From Ascaris suum (lineage: Eukaryota; Nematoda; Chromadorea; Rhabditida; Ascarididae), in contig CM024168.1 in assembly GCA_013433145.1 (NCBI GenBank), positions 11,540,184 through 11,604,183 on the forward strand: 64,000 nt of DNA, written 5' to 3'. A program made the translations under genes and the position numbers. How positions within the stretch are numbered: the first letter of the stretch is position 1; every line of letters starts with the position of its first letter. Below, piece after piece: positions 51,201 through 64,000 of this stretch. The notes beneath the pieces are model-generated. The model did not search any database, was not told the origin of the DNA, and saw only the letters and a program-made list of their open reading frames with translations.

Positions 51201-54200
51201 TGCCTTTGTTACTGTCTAGTGTTCCGATGGGAATACTCGGGAAGGTGATGGATATAAAGAAGTAGGATTGATCGAAATGTGGACTTCTATTCTCATCCTT
51301 AGCACTAATAATGTTTGCACTCACTGATAGCTTTCAAGTTCAGTTCCTTTTGAAGTAAGTCCTGAACTCTTTTGCCACAATTTTACCGTGAAACCGAGGA
51401 CTGCTTGCTGAGTTCTGAAGACCCATTTTGTAGGCGCACAATGAAGAACTATTTTTTAGTCCTCAAGCTTAATTATCAGTTTTGCTCACTGGCCGACCAT
51501 TGCAGGACACAACCATTATGTGATGTGTGCCCAATTCCACCCGTCTGAAGATTTGGTTGCATCGGCCTCTCTGGATCAGACTGTTCGAATTTGGGATATC
51601 TCTGGTCTTAGAAAGAAGAATGTGTCGCCAGGTGCGGGAAGCGATGTTGGTCGAGGACGCAGCGGTGGAGCAGCCGGCCAAGCAGACCTCTTTGGTCAAC
51701 CGGACGTGGTTGTAAAGCACGTCCTTGAAGGACACGATCGAGGTGAATCTAGCGTTTTTTTAGAAGCATTTTTAAGTCGACAATGGAAGAGAGGTTGCCA
51801 TATATCGGGGAGCGGAAAAGGCCTTTCCAGAGCCTTAGTACTGCAGGTATAAACACTCCGATGGCACGCTGCATGTTACTATCAAAATTTGTTCCCATCT
51901 TTCGACCCTCCATGATTTTTTTGTGTTTTGCTGTTTCAGAAGTTCTCTGGCTCCCCTCCTTTTTGCTCCTGTTTTCCACTTTCCATGCCTGCGCAGCACC
52001 GCATCTGTTTTAAGGGGATCAGGAGCTTAATTTACGTCGGGAAGATTTTATTTTCATTCACTGAAGAGCGTTCAGGAGTGAATTGGGTATCTTTCCACCC
52101 AACGATGCCGATACTCGTGTCTGGAGCGGACGACCGCCAAGTAAAAATGTGGAGATACAACGAGAGCAAAGCGTGGGAGGTGACATTTCGAATATTTTTT
52201 CTACTTAAAAAGTGAATTGCTGCCTTCGGCGTTGTCCTTTTCTTTTTCAATGAAGTGACCTTCCTGTTTGACTACAGATGTATATATGGAGGAGGTGGGG
52301 GGGGGGGGGGGGGGGGAGGGTGAGGAATAGATTATTATTTGACCGAAGGTATGAGGTGTATTCTTCGTTACTGTTGCAGCTGGGTATGTTCTATTGCAGC
52401 ATGTTTTCGTCACTGATAAAGAGCATGATAACAATGAATGGCATTTCATTGTTTGAAGGGGGAAGGAAATTTGCTACGAGGGGTTGTCATTCCTTTGGTT
52501 TGGAGTGGGGGGGGGGGGGGGGGAGAGCTAGGGAGGATTTGTTCTGAGGGGTTGTCGTTTGTTTGTTTGAGGGCAGGAGGGAAACTGCAGTAATTGGTTG
52601 TCGTTCACCTCTTTACTATGAGTGGTTACGCAATGTCTACATCCCCCCTTCTAATCAAATCGTGCATTCATCACTGACTTTGTTGATCATTTTCAGGTGG
52701 ATTCATGCCGGGGCCACTATAATAACGTCTCGTCGGTGCTGTTCCATCCGAAGGCGGAGTTAATTCTGAGCAATTCTGAAGACAAGAGTATCCGTGTTTG
52801 GGATATGCAGAAAAGAACCTGTCTTCATACGTTCAGGTTGTCTCTTTGGTGACTGCGGAACAGCCATGTTGTAGATGAGGGTCATCGTCGCACATTAGCA
52901 TTCAATAAAATATTTAAATGCGGCGTTGCTTGCAAATCTAGTGATGTTTTATATGTACACTGCTTAGAGACTGTTTTGGAGCGGGAGGCTGAACTGTCTG
53001 CATTATCTCTCCTTCCCGCCTCTTTACCAGGTGGACTACTGTGGTGAACACCAGGTTGGCATTCGACAAGGTTTGTAGTACCGTTCACGAACTGATTTGC
53101 ACAGGGAACTGTTTGTCATAAGCAATTGTATTTTACAGGCACGACAACGATCGTTTCTGGGTGTTGTCAGCACATCCAACCCTGAATATGTTCGCAGCTG
53201 GTCACGACAACGGCATGATCGTCTTTAAGATCGAGAGAGAAAGACCGGCCTCATGTGTTCACGATAATCTTGTCTTTTATGTCAAAGACCGCCAACTGAG
53301 AAGACTTGACATTGCCAACAAGTTTGTTCGCTCTGTTGCTTGCATTCGAGCTCTTAGAATCGAAAAGAGAAGAATTATAAGCCACTGAGCTTATGTTTGG
53401 TGAATTAGCGGACGAAGGTTATCCTATTTTAGAGATGGGAAGAAGAATACCATAGTCACACTGCGCCGATTGCGTCAAGGCAGAAATCGTTTCTGAAATA
53501 AAGTAATGGATTTACTAGGAGCTGTACGAAGGAGTGCCAGATTCAGGTCGGAAACCATGCGGAGGTGGCGCCTATCCTCGAAACCATGTCTTCGCTAAAA
53601 CCATAGACCGTTTTAAATTGTTAGCGATATCTGGTAAGGTTAGATGTATTTTCTTCTAGCGTGGTGTTTAAATCGGTCTCCTCAGGCGCTCTTGAAGTTA
53701 TATTTTTTTACTATGGTCTACCTCACCTATAAAATCCTTTCTATCTCACTGGCGTTTATTGGTATGAATCTTTCAGCATGATGTGGTTCCTAAAAGCATA
53801 TGAGTGGTATGGTAGCCGAATTTACCTTCGTTGGCATTTCTTACTTAACCGTTAATTTGCAGCAAAGATGTGGCATTGATACAGCTGCGAGGTAACAAAC
53901 TGACGCAGTCATACTACTCACTGCATTACAACCCGGCTGAGAACGCATTCCTTTTGATCACGCGGGCGGTCAATGCTGAGAACAGCACCTATGACATGTA
54001 CAGGGTAGGTAATTTTGTTCGTGAAATATTCTTCTCGCCTGATCCTTAACAGCAAAGAAATTTATCAGAATTGCGCGCTTGCTCTTAGATTCTCTGTTAT
54101 CTGCTCTGTCTTTGCTCGCTCGAGCGGTTTTTAGTGTGGAGTTGTGATTCGACAACGGAGTGATGTTTGCAAAATCGGTACTGTGGTTGCTACCATGGGG

Positions 54201-56125
54201 GGTTATTTTCTCAGACGTTTCAACATTTTCGTTTTTGCTTAATTGAAACGTTTATTTCTGACTCACTGGTAAAAATTCTTTCGCCCACAGTGCTTTCAAT
54301 AAAAGAGTAAAATAACGGCTGCATTCCACTTTTCATAAATTTTTTCTCAGTTAAAGGAGGGTGGGGAGGGGTGGAAGCACATGGACTGTTTGATGCCTGC
54401 CATCCCCAGTTTGACGTCGAAGAGCGTCAAGAGGGGAAGCCACAAGTCTCCATTAAGTGGACTACTCGTTAGACATTGCTGCTAGTTCACTTGATAACAA
54501 TATTTGCAGCAACGAATGCAAGCATGGGGTTTCAGTGGCAGAAGTTAGCCATTGAAAAACACTTTCAGCTTTGATTCGTCCAGTTATTTTATTTCGAGAC
54601 CTTTATATTAATTCTCCGATTTCGGAACATTTGCGTTTTATTGCATGTGGTTTAATGTTCCTGTGATCCTCCGGCTGTAAGTTTTAAATTGTCGGCAATG
54701 TTTATCTCGAAGGAAAATGGAAGCTTCAGGTTTCAAAGAGCAGCAGTGACGGTGCATCTGCAGAACAACCTGAGGGAAGGCGTTCACCTGGAATCGCCGC
54801 TGTGTGGGTGGCGAGGAATCGTTTTGCAGTCCTTGATAAGAATCAACAGGTTATAACTTTGTCATTTTCTGAAACTGGTGCATATCATTGGGGATTCTCA
54901 TAAGAAACCATTCAGTGCCGTTCATGCGTCTATATGCCTTGTGAGTGGCTATCCTTAACCATACTCGTAATGTGTTTGATGGATAGCTTAAATGAAGTCG
55001 AACTCTGTGATTAACTGAATTCTTTTTTTTGCAAGCATACAGTTTTTGCGTAACGCAGTGTCAAGCAAATTCCTCATCTGCACCTCTCCATCAGCCATTT
55101 TTGAAAACGAATGCAGAGTTGGCCTAGCTGGTGTAGTGAGTTATTTTTATAAGTTACCTGAACTTGACTAAATCCACAGCGGTTTCGACGGTCTTATTTG
55201 TCGTTGTTATTTTTTTTTTTTTTTGTTCTGCTTTCCAGCGCGTATTTCGTTGCATTCGCAATCGCATGTTTGCATTTTCCGGCGGCGATTTTGCTTATTG
55301 AGGCTGCGAATTTTTCTTGCCTGCGTGCAATTTAGGAGGCTGCCGAATTGGAAGCCGTTAAAGTTTTCCCTGAAGTTTGGTCGTGACGACCGACTTCATT
55401 GCAGTGATGCTTTCAATGACTGGACTCCGTCTTTCAGATCACAATTCGCGATCTCTCGAACAAAGAGAACAGAAAGATCGATCAGAACTCCACTGTTGAT
55501 GATATCTTTTATGCGGGCACTGGACTGTTGCTTCTGAAAAATGCGGAAGGGCTTCAGCTTTTGGATGTTCAGCAGAAAAGAGTGATTGCTGCCGTGAAGG
55601 TTGCGAAGGTATGAAATGTTGATGGATTGCCTCGAACTGGAATTTTTGCACGAGCCCATGAGTAGAGAAGAGAATCAGATGTGGTTCGTATTTGGGGCGA
55701 TAGTTGGAGCCTTCAGTAACGCTTCATTATTGTTCTCTTTTAGCTGCAGGTAATGCGCTGAAAATTGGACGAATCAGGTTTTTGCGTTCCAGCTAAGCCA
55801 GAAACAAATTGCAAAAATAGGAGAACGCCGTGCACAGCGATGTTAGTTTAACGTGCACATGGGCAGATGATTTCTTGTTAATTAGAGAGAAAGCGTGTGT
55901 TTGGTGTTTTTGATGCAATCAGCTTGCTTGTTAGAAAAGAATATTGTGGCGCGGTTAATATTTTTGCGAAGTTTCTCACCGAATTGGTATGTTTCAGGTG
56001 AAGTACGTCATTTGGTCGCGGAACATGGAATATGCTGCTCTTATTAGTAAGCATACGCTTACGCTTATCAGCCGCAAACTTGAGGTAGCCATTTGGTTGC
56101 TTTAGCATGGGAGTCTATGTATAGC

Positions 56126-56210
<85 letters not shown>

Positions 56211-59200
56211 ACCACAGGTTTACACACGTAACGGTTTCCAAACGAAACACTGACGTACACATGCACATAAAGTAAAACTAGAATATATGTCCGTTATATA
56301 TGTGTACATGTATGTGTTCTATAAGCATATATGTAATATGCGTATGCATGTTCATATGTTCACACATTTGTGTATTTTTTACTATCCACTTCCAAATTAG
56401 GCCAACTTAAAGAGTGCCACTTAATCTTTAAGAAGAAGACATGGCGCTTTAGTGGCCTAAAAGAAATATGGTAGATCCCCGTTATTGAAAAGAAGCCGTA
56501 CGTCATCGCCTTATATGTGCAGTTTGTGGAAGCAGAAGATATAATGCGGTTTCCTTACCGATGTGGGCTACGGAGCGTCTGGCATGTTGCAGGCTGCTTC
56601 GCTGGGATTGGGTTCAATATTCGGGACATTCTAGATAGCTGAACAATATTTATTTTAAATATCCCCTATAGTTAATTCACGTTCTTTGGTCGTAAAACAT
56701 TTCCATATTTAGAAGCGATGAGCGAATATGCGATCAAAGGTTGAAGGAATCTGATTGCGGATTCTTTTGTCGCAATTACTTCAGTTTAAATGCACTGCAA
56801 TGCAGTAGGGCGTTTCGGTTATTTTTATTGTGCATGCTTGATGCATTAAAGACAGCTGTATTGCAGATGTTGTGTTCAGTGCAAGAGTCAACTCGTGTAA
56901 AGAGCGGTGCATGGGAAGATGGTGGAGTGTTCTTATACACGACTAGCAACCATATCAAGTACGCGTTGGTGGCAGGTGATAGCGGCATTATTCGTACTCT
57001 CGACGTGCCCGTGTATATTCTCGCTATTCGTGGCGAGAGACTTTATTGTCTTAATCGGTTTGTTTTTTTCTACTTATTCGCCTGTCTTTTCAAAGTGTTG
57101 GTTATTCGTTGCTATGTTGTTAGTAAGGATTGCTGCAAGTTTCCTCGGAAAAGGATCTGGATTGATGTATATTCTTTTATAGGCGAACCATTTCTGTCCT
57201 AGATCTATGCAGCTCAGTTCTTCTATCCTAGATCATCTGTTGGGACTGTTCTCATTTTAGACTCCATTTTCTCTTCCCTTCTTCATTGCAAGTTCCAGTA
57301 AAAAAAAGTGACTAAAGGAACAGCAATTCGGAAATGATTTATGTCATTTTACCTCAGCCGTTCCGCATCAGGATACACGGAAGCTTCAGAAGGTCAAAAA
57401 CGATTATCTCGTAAAGCTCCAGAGAGACTGTTGTACCTTTGAGTTACAACTGTGGAGACGTAGTTTGAAGTTTTGGCACATTTTTCTGACCATTTTGAAG
57501 TTTTCATTGGAGTCACCATGTTATGTTTTAACGCACCGCTTACTCGAGTTACCTCTACCTGTTAAACGCCCTCGCTGTAACAGCTTTTGTTGGCCAACTT
57601 ATATGACATTCTACCCGCCTTCCGATTTCATGCTGTTCTCAAGCAGCGTTGCTTCCATTGATTTCTCTACGCCTACCCGCCTCTTCAGTGATCCCCATTC
57701 GACGTGACTTGGCGTCTGTCTCTTGGGTGCCATTTCTTTCTTTCTGTAGCTTCATGCATTAGTCTACTCAAGGCCTTCCTTTTTTTTTGTAGTTCTTGTT
57801 TTCAAGCTCCAACTTTAGCTTTTGCAGTGAGGCTGCTCCAGTGGAGGTGCCGATCGATCCAACCGAATATCGCTTTAAGTTAGCCTTGATTAATCGGCGT
57901 TACGATGAGGTTTGAGTTATGTTCTGTTTCCTCGGTGATTTGAATTAAACAGTGAGTACCATAAATTTAGAAAACATTGAGTATGTATAGTGTGAATAAT
58001 CTTTATAGGACGTTGCATTGATTAGCTGCAAATTTAAAAAAGAACGCACGCAGTTAGCTGTGTCGATGGAGTCTCGGTAGCTTCTTATTTGAATGCTTCA
58101 TGGATGGAGTTCCGCCGTGCAGCAGAAATTGTCATTTTCGGGAATGTGTTTGCTCCTCATTGTTAAAACAGTTTTTTGTTTAGCAGCCTTCGGATCAGCG
58201 GTTTCTGTTGATGCAACACCGCACAGATCGCCTTTCTTTGTTGCGATTGTTTAGAGAGTCGTAGTAGTTGTGCTTTGAACTGCGGAGAGCGGAGACAGAA
58301 GGAGTTGAAGTGGACTTGAGTCTTGAGCTGTGTTTTCTGAAAGTAACAGCCGTTTCGACGATATTTCAAGCTGTTCTATTTAGGTTACTGGGGCTTATAC
58401 TCGGCGTTTGATGACCTTTTATTGAGAGGCTTGAAAGGTCTTAGGTGAGAATTGGTTGTTTATTCTTTTTAGGCGTTAATTTATGTTTTGAAGGTGTTGA
58501 ATATGGTGCGATCGGCGAATATGGTTGGCCAATCGATAATCGCCTATTTGCAAAAGAAGGGTTACCCGGAAGTGGCACTCCACTTTGTCAAAGACGACAA
58601 AACGCGATTCGGATTGGCACTCGAATGCGGAAATCTTGACGTTCGTTTTCACTTTTCATCGCATTGTTAGACTGCAAGACTTATTAGTTTCTAAGATCTT
58701 ATAGAGTCCTTCGGAGGTCGGGAGTAATATAATTCAGGTGTGCACGTCGATATACCTACATCTTCCTTTGTTGAAGTTTACATATTCTTTGGTGCTTATT
58801 TCATCATCCCGATAAGGTAAGACATAACTCGTGTAGATTTAAGTGATTTGCAACAGAAAGAAAACGGTAACAGTGGGTGATGAAAGAGAAGGTGTGGTTG
58901 GTATAAAATTTTGTGGTGGATGAAAGCTCCTGTAGGAGGTAAAGGTCAGAGGGGTTTTGGTGGCTCACAGGAACCGAAACACTCTTCCCACTTAACATAT
59001 CGTCATGGCGAACATTTCATCTGTCTGCAACAGGAATCTGCCAACTATCAGAAGTTTTGTTTTTGGTGCAGTTTTTTCCTCCCAAATTGAAATTCGTCCT
59101 TGCCAACTGTGAAGAGATCAAGTCGTGTTTTTCAGGAGGTAAAAATTTAAAACAACTTTGCGTGATTTTTGCAAGAATTCACCGTATTTTTTGATTAGCA

Positions 59201-62200
59201 ATCCCCACTGAATAGAGACCACAGTCGATAACAATTCCTCTCATAAGAAAGGATCGCAGATAATAAATTCTTCTCGGATATGACCGTTCCCTCTCCTTTC
59301 CCGAAAAATCTCATGTTTCAAAACTCTCTCAGGAAAAAGAAAGGATATTTTTCAAATACCTGTCGAGATAAAAAATGAAGCGAGAGTTGCAGAGTAGCGA
59401 AGAATCCTAGCCTTTCTTTGAATCGCGTCCGTTCCCCGAGCACTACGTATGTACTCTAACAGTGGATTGCTGCTTTCAGGTGTGCGCTGTATATTTAGTA
59501 GCACTTTCACATGTGATGTAGATAGTGGTGCACATCATAAGACTCGAGTTCACTCGTCGTCAATATTGAATGATAAGAATCATCGCTTTTCGTTGCAGTC
59601 GATTCTTTATTAAGCATCATACAGCTTGCTGTGTTGAATATTCACAATCATCTGCCATTGTGTGATTGGTTAGACGATATAATTTGATTACACGTTTTGA
59701 ATATGACGACACTGATGTGAATTCTGACAGTTGAACATTTGAATATAATGATACCCCAAGAAAAGGTGTCCTATCAGTCGAGCTAGGTTGATGGAATATA
59801 AATTTATCGTTGCCAAGGTGGAATTAAGAAATGCGCAGTATGTGTTGACACTGGCTTTTTAGGCAGCGCTGGAAGCGGCCAAAAAACTCGACGATAAAGC
59901 AGTTTGGGAGGCGCTTGGAGAAGCTGCTCTTATGCAAGGCAATCACCAGGTTCATTCTTTTATGTGATGTTTTTATTCATCACTAGCAGAATGTTTGTCA
60001 TGTAGACCGTTTGGTTGGCGTGATGGCGAATATCTGTGAGTGATTTTCGAATTCTTTGCTTGCTGCATACACGCTGGCGACGAATTCAAAGGCTGTAAAA
60101 GTCCATCAGGTGATGTGGTGACTATACGAGAAACGGAACATTAAGGTGGAGCAGTGGCTCGATAACTTTTCTCACAGGGAGTGCTGGGATTATTCGCTGA
60201 ACCAACCTGGTACGTTAGCTGCTGGAACTTTATGTTTGATGAGTTGACTGAAACTTTCTGTTTAGTGAATGAACCGAAGGTTTGCATCCACTTATTTGGT
60301 GAGTATACATAAGGTTTGCAGATGGTTGAAATGTCGTATCAGCGCACAAAGGACTTCCAGAAGCTCGCTTTCCTCTACGTTATAACAGGCAATATGGAGA
60401 AGTTACAGAAGATGATGAAAATCGCTCAAATCCGAAAGGTAGGGGATATTGTTTTTTAATATGTTTTAATATGGTTTTAATATGGTTCGCTTCAAATGCA
60501 TCTTTGGATTCGCTTCAAACCGCCTTCAAATGCATCTTTGAAGAGCTTATTCATTTCAAGTCTCATCGATTCGATTATCGAGCTAACTCTGTAAAGGTGT
60601 GGGGTGATTATTTGACTGACACATCGGAGAGCTTTGGTTGCAGGATGCGGTTACTTCCCACTGAATGCCTCGATTGGGGTGAACTTGGCTTTATCCGGTT
60701 CAGCAATCAACTCTTTGACAAAACAGTCTCATGCTGTGGTCACAGAATGAGATTTGGAATTTCCTCATGTTTCATTTCCTCTGCATATGAATTCAACTCA
60801 GCAGATCTATATCAAGAGAGAGAATGGCCCCAGGATATTCGTTTCTCCTTGAGAATTCATTTCCTTTTGAAAACAGGCTCTAGATAAAGTGAGGGTTCGC
60901 AGGGATAAGATCTCCACTACCTAACCTAAATTATTCTCTCGTTTAGTCGTAAAAAGTTTTAATCGTCCCATAGCTGAAATACTGCATAAGTGCCTGAAGA
61001 TAAATATTGCGATGGACGGATGTGTAGAGGAGATAAATATCTGAAGCGCTCTTTTCTGCAATGAACGAGAGAAGAAATCAAGGTTTAGAGAAGGCGGGGA
61101 CCCCAGATCAAATCATGTATCTGTGATAATACGAATGATTTAGCATCCCGTATTACAGAGGTACCCGGCTGCAAGAGTACGTGGAAGTTAGGAAAGCATG
61201 AAACAAACCGTAAAAGAATATAAAAGGCAATCGCAAGATTGATGCCAAATCTGAATTGAAGTTGTAGGCCAACTTTTGGTTTCGGAATTGAAGTCGGCTT
61301 GTGCATGTATCCTAAGTAACAAACGAAGCTAAGGATGCGCCGATCTTGATGGCACCAAATTCCACAGCAGTGTGCGATTTGATTGACGCGACTTTAAGCC
61401 TATGAAGTCAGTAATGTTCACTGAGTTGGCTGCAGTCCACACTTTGTCGAGCAGCATCTACACACGGTAGTCAAGGTGCCTGATTAGCTTAGTTAAGGTG
61501 CGGCATCGACATAAAAAGATGGAATAGTATATAGTTGATGAAACAACATGAATTCAATAAATGGCTGCAGATAAAGCTGTGATATGAGTCATTCATAATG
61601 TGACTCTAACTTGTCGTGTAGCGTGACCGCATTCGATTTCACCTCGTCAAAAGCTTTGGCATCAGGTGTTAGATGGTGTGCATTAAAAGGTGTTGAGAGA
61701 GGCTGGTGGAAGAGGAACGGATCAGCACTTCTGCTTGCTATTTCCGATCGTCATTCTCTCAGAGAAGTTGTTTCGGTGAAAGTGTTGTTTTGGACTGAGT
61801 GGTGGTAATTTTTCGAATTTTATTACACCTAAGAGGTGCAGTCGATAACTTATTCCTCAAGGACTTTTCCTCTTCTCACAAACGTCTTCTAATTTAAGCG
61901 CTTATAAATATTCAGTGTATGTGCAATTTTGAAATTCCAACACTGTGTTTTGTTTTCGTTTTACCGCTATTGTTGTTGTTATCAGTCCTCATTTATTTCT
62001 ATGTAAACGCTTTATTGATTGGATTACAGGACTCGCATGGGCAGTACGAAACGGCGCTTTTCTTGGGGGATGTGCACGAGCGAATTAACGGTTCGTTTCC
62101 TCAAATTTTGATTGGTTTGTCTTTTGCTTTTTGCTTAGCTGACTTCGTTACTGCGTCAAAATGCTGAACGCATATGAGTGATGAGTTTGATTACTCTGTT

Positions 62201-64000
62201 ATACACTAATGTGGTGGATAATTTTATCAACTCCTCAGACTAATTTAGCAGCACATATCGCTGTGGTGGGTCGATGATAGACAACTTTAATTCCGTGAAA
62301 GTTACCGTCGGCGAAGTAGAAAATGTTGAGCAAAATACCGAACGATCCGGCAACTTTCGGTACTGTTGATGATCCTAAGTGTCATTTCGTGGAGATGTCA
62401 TGAGCATTTGCGCGATCAGTGTGCACGTATCGGTTTAGATGGTCGTTTTGGAGGGGAATATAAGTTCTTCAATTATCAGCTCGCGTTTTCTTTCTCCACA
62501 ACGAATGGACTAATAAATGACCTCACTTCAGCCACCTCATCAATAATTGCAGTTCTCTAGTTAAACTCGAATTTTTGGCTTAGTGGTAGCTTATTTGTAG
62601 TTCTGAAGGACGTGGGTCAGACTTCACTGGCATATTTAACGGCTGCTACGCACGGATACAAGGAAGAAGCCGGGCAGCTAGAAGCCGAGCTTAAGGCTAA
62701 GGGGCAAAATCTGCCACCTGTCGATCCAAATGCTCGTTTGCTTATCCCGCCTCCTCCGATTCATCAGGTAATTGCGCTCATTCCATGCTGTTTCATTGCA
62801 TTTTGAGCGTTTTTCATTACCATATAGTTCGCATCATGAGCCTGAACCATGTTTATTATATGTTCCTCCATCGTTTTTGCTGTGACTGTAGTTAAAACTA
62901 GAGGCGTAAAGCATAATGGATATTCCTTGTATCAAAATAACATCTCATTTTCGAACCCAAGTTACAATTTTGAAACTAATTCTTAAGGGTTTCTTTCAAG
63001 TCTGTAATGTTGCGTAGATGTTGCTAGAGGACAGCGTTGAGGCAAAACGTGTTATACTAACTTCACGCCACTATAAGCAGACCTCATACGAGGATTACTG
63101 ATTAATAAGATGATGCTTGAAGATTTTCTCTTACTGGCAAAGAAACTGTGTCACTGCCAGCCATAATCTTCATTGCTTTGAATCATCGTCTACAACTTTC
63201 TCCACCATTGAACGATGTGCTGAATTATGCTGCAGCAAATTACCTCGCAGAGCGGTTTTGCATCGCAGTAATTGTGATAGTTGCCATGACCGCATTAAGT
63301 AAGCAGTATTCCCAGATGCAGTATTCGCATATTGCAATTACTACTACAGTGGTCGCTGTAATGTAAGTGATTACGATTACTATAGTTACTATGGTCTGTT
63401 TACTGTATGCACAGTTAGGTTTTAAAAGCGCCGATGTCATGCTGAAAACCCTAATCGGTCTGAGATGTAGCGCCGCATTTGTCGGTACTTAAGCTTCGGT
63501 AGTGAGTTCACTTTTCGAAGAGGATATCTTGCAATTTGTGGACGCGAGAATGCTCATCGCAGCAATCTCCCAGTTGCGCTTTTCCACTAGTCATTGTTGT
63601 TGGTTGTTGAAGAGGCCGTTTGCACTAGCTGATCGTGCTCATAGACTTCTGCAGTTTCCCTGAAAGCAAACGAGCGAGAAAGTTTTAAGGAGCATTGAAG
63701 TGGTTTGTCCAAGATGAAATTGCAGATGGAAGAGAACTGGCCACTTCTGACGACATCGCGCGGGCCATTCGATTCACAGCTGCTGTCGGGTGCGGGGAGC
63801 GTGTGCGCGCAAGTTGCAAAAGCTGCACGAGCTGCAGCTGCGTTCGCTCATGACGAAGAAGCTGATGTAGTATGTTCGAATTCCTTGTTGATCGGTCTTT
63901 ATAGTTGGAGAACGAACAAACGTATTAATAACACTTTGACAGAAATGCATACCTCGACAAAGAATTGGCTGCATTTTTTTCATGCTCAGATAGATCTTCC
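48215..64000 (+). CDS. COPA: Coatomer subunit alpha (alpha-COP), 5' part, runs off the right edge
   Basis: Alpha-COP is the WD40-bearing subunit of the COPI coat. It binds dilysine cargo signals and assembles with beta'- and epsilon-COP on Golgi-derived vesicles for Golgi-to-ER retrieval. Exons: 48215-48260, 49538-49725, 50935-51103, 51506-51742, 52076-52179, 52697-52836, 53139-53321, 53863-54004, 54730-54849, 55438-55608, 55998-56084, 56867-57057, 57828-57909, 58494-58640, 59863-59949, 60322-60438, 62030-62090, 62601-62767, 63726-63866, 63990-64000. Every intron is GT-AG and every junction keeps frame, giving 863 codons. The start is [16 protein letters not shown]; the second Met aligns with the usual start. 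The first propeller (to about residue 310) shows LWDYR, VWNYK, IWNWQ, IWDIS, MWRYN and VWDMQ strand ends and DDQT/DDRQ turns. The second propeller (about 330-600) includes [22 protein letters not shown] and VKSGAW. Solenoid segments include [27 protein letters not shown] and [11 protein letters not shown]. The C-terminal epsilon-COP-binding domain is outside the window. No broken reading frame is seen. Confidence 0.97.
52297..52316 (+). repeat. Poly-G tract in COPA intron 5 (first of two)
   Basis: Twenty consecutive G residues inside the intron 52180-52696, preceded by GGAGGAGGT and followed by AGGGTGAGG, so the purine-rich stretch extends to about 30 bases. Such tracts can form G-quadruplexes in DNA or the intron RNA and are prone to length change and assembly error; the exact G count should be treated with caution. 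Confidence 0.9.
52507..52523 (+). repeat. Poly-G tract in COPA intron 5 (second of two)
   Basis: Seventeen consecutive G residues about 190 bases after the first tract, in the same intron. Around it a GGGGTTGTCRTT-like word recurs (about 52480, 52548 and 52594, the last with TTGG for GGGG), suggesting that the intron grew by local duplication. Confidence 0.9.
56129..56205. repeat. (AT)n microsatellite in COPA intron 11
   Basis: About 38 uninterrupted AT dinucleotides within the intron 56085-56866, followed by further TATATGT/ATATGTGTAC-rich sequence to about 56380. It is a simple-sequence repeat with no coding role. Confidence 0.97.

Noticed and set aside
55040..55136. Possible extra COPA exon after an AG at about 55042
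   Set aside because: Exons 54730-54849 and 55438-55608 join in phase and match the family directly; the extra segment would insert unrelated residues.
1..64000. tRNA, rRNA, spliced-leader RNA, CRISPR array
   Set aside because: Looked for GTTCRANTC-type B boxes with acceptor stems, conserved rRNA cores and regular spaced repeats; none was convincing.

Overview
The window is nuclear DNA from a nematode. Introns are GT-AG with TTTTCAG-type acceptors. The two clearly recognisable genes encode proteins with a nematode character: a coatomer alpha subunit and a CRAL-TRIO plus GOLD lipid-binding protein of the kind found in worms. Introns of about 0.4-1.7 kb, a retroelement relic and wide intergenic spaces would fit a parasitic clade V worm such as a strongylid. 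The species assignment is inference only. There are no bacterial-style operons, CRISPR arrays or recognisable RNA genes.

Layout. Positions 1-25 kb are gene-poor. They hold a possible small two-exon gene (9252-10689), a possible small minus-strand coding exon (13723-13992), a short stretch resembling the end of a dual-specificity phosphatase (6725-6870), and a decayed Ty3/gypsy-type retrotransposon pol region on the minus strand (about 20000-21840). The CRAL-TRIO/GOLD gene occupies 25396-31862 on the plus strand in seven exons. From 33 to 45 kb there are several splice-flanked coding-like blocks on the minus strand (44893-45145, 41039-41223, 35606-35886, 35072-35221). They encode hydrophobic segments and may belong to one multi-pass membrane protein gene. 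Positions 45-48 kb contain low-complexity and diverged tandem repeats and a 157-codon minus-strand reading frame whose start lies only 72 bases from the next gene.

The dominant gene is the coatomer alpha subunit (COPA), plus strand, from 48215 to beyond the right edge. I traced twenty exons. Every intron is GT-AG and every junction keeps frame, giving about 863 codons (roughly 70 percent of a usual alpha-COP): the N-terminal WD40 propeller, the second propeller and part of the alpha-solenoid. The C-terminal domain lies outside the window. Its introns carry two long G tracts, an (AT)n microsatellite and some chance-length reading frames.

The two firm genes both act in membrane traffic or lipid handling (COPI coat; Sec14-like lipid transfer with a GOLD domain), but they are 16 kb apart and nothing in the sequence links them. 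I found no convincing new multi-gene system. The most useful leads are the minus-strand membrane-protein exons, the small two-exon gene and the crowded divergent start at 48.1-48.2 kb.
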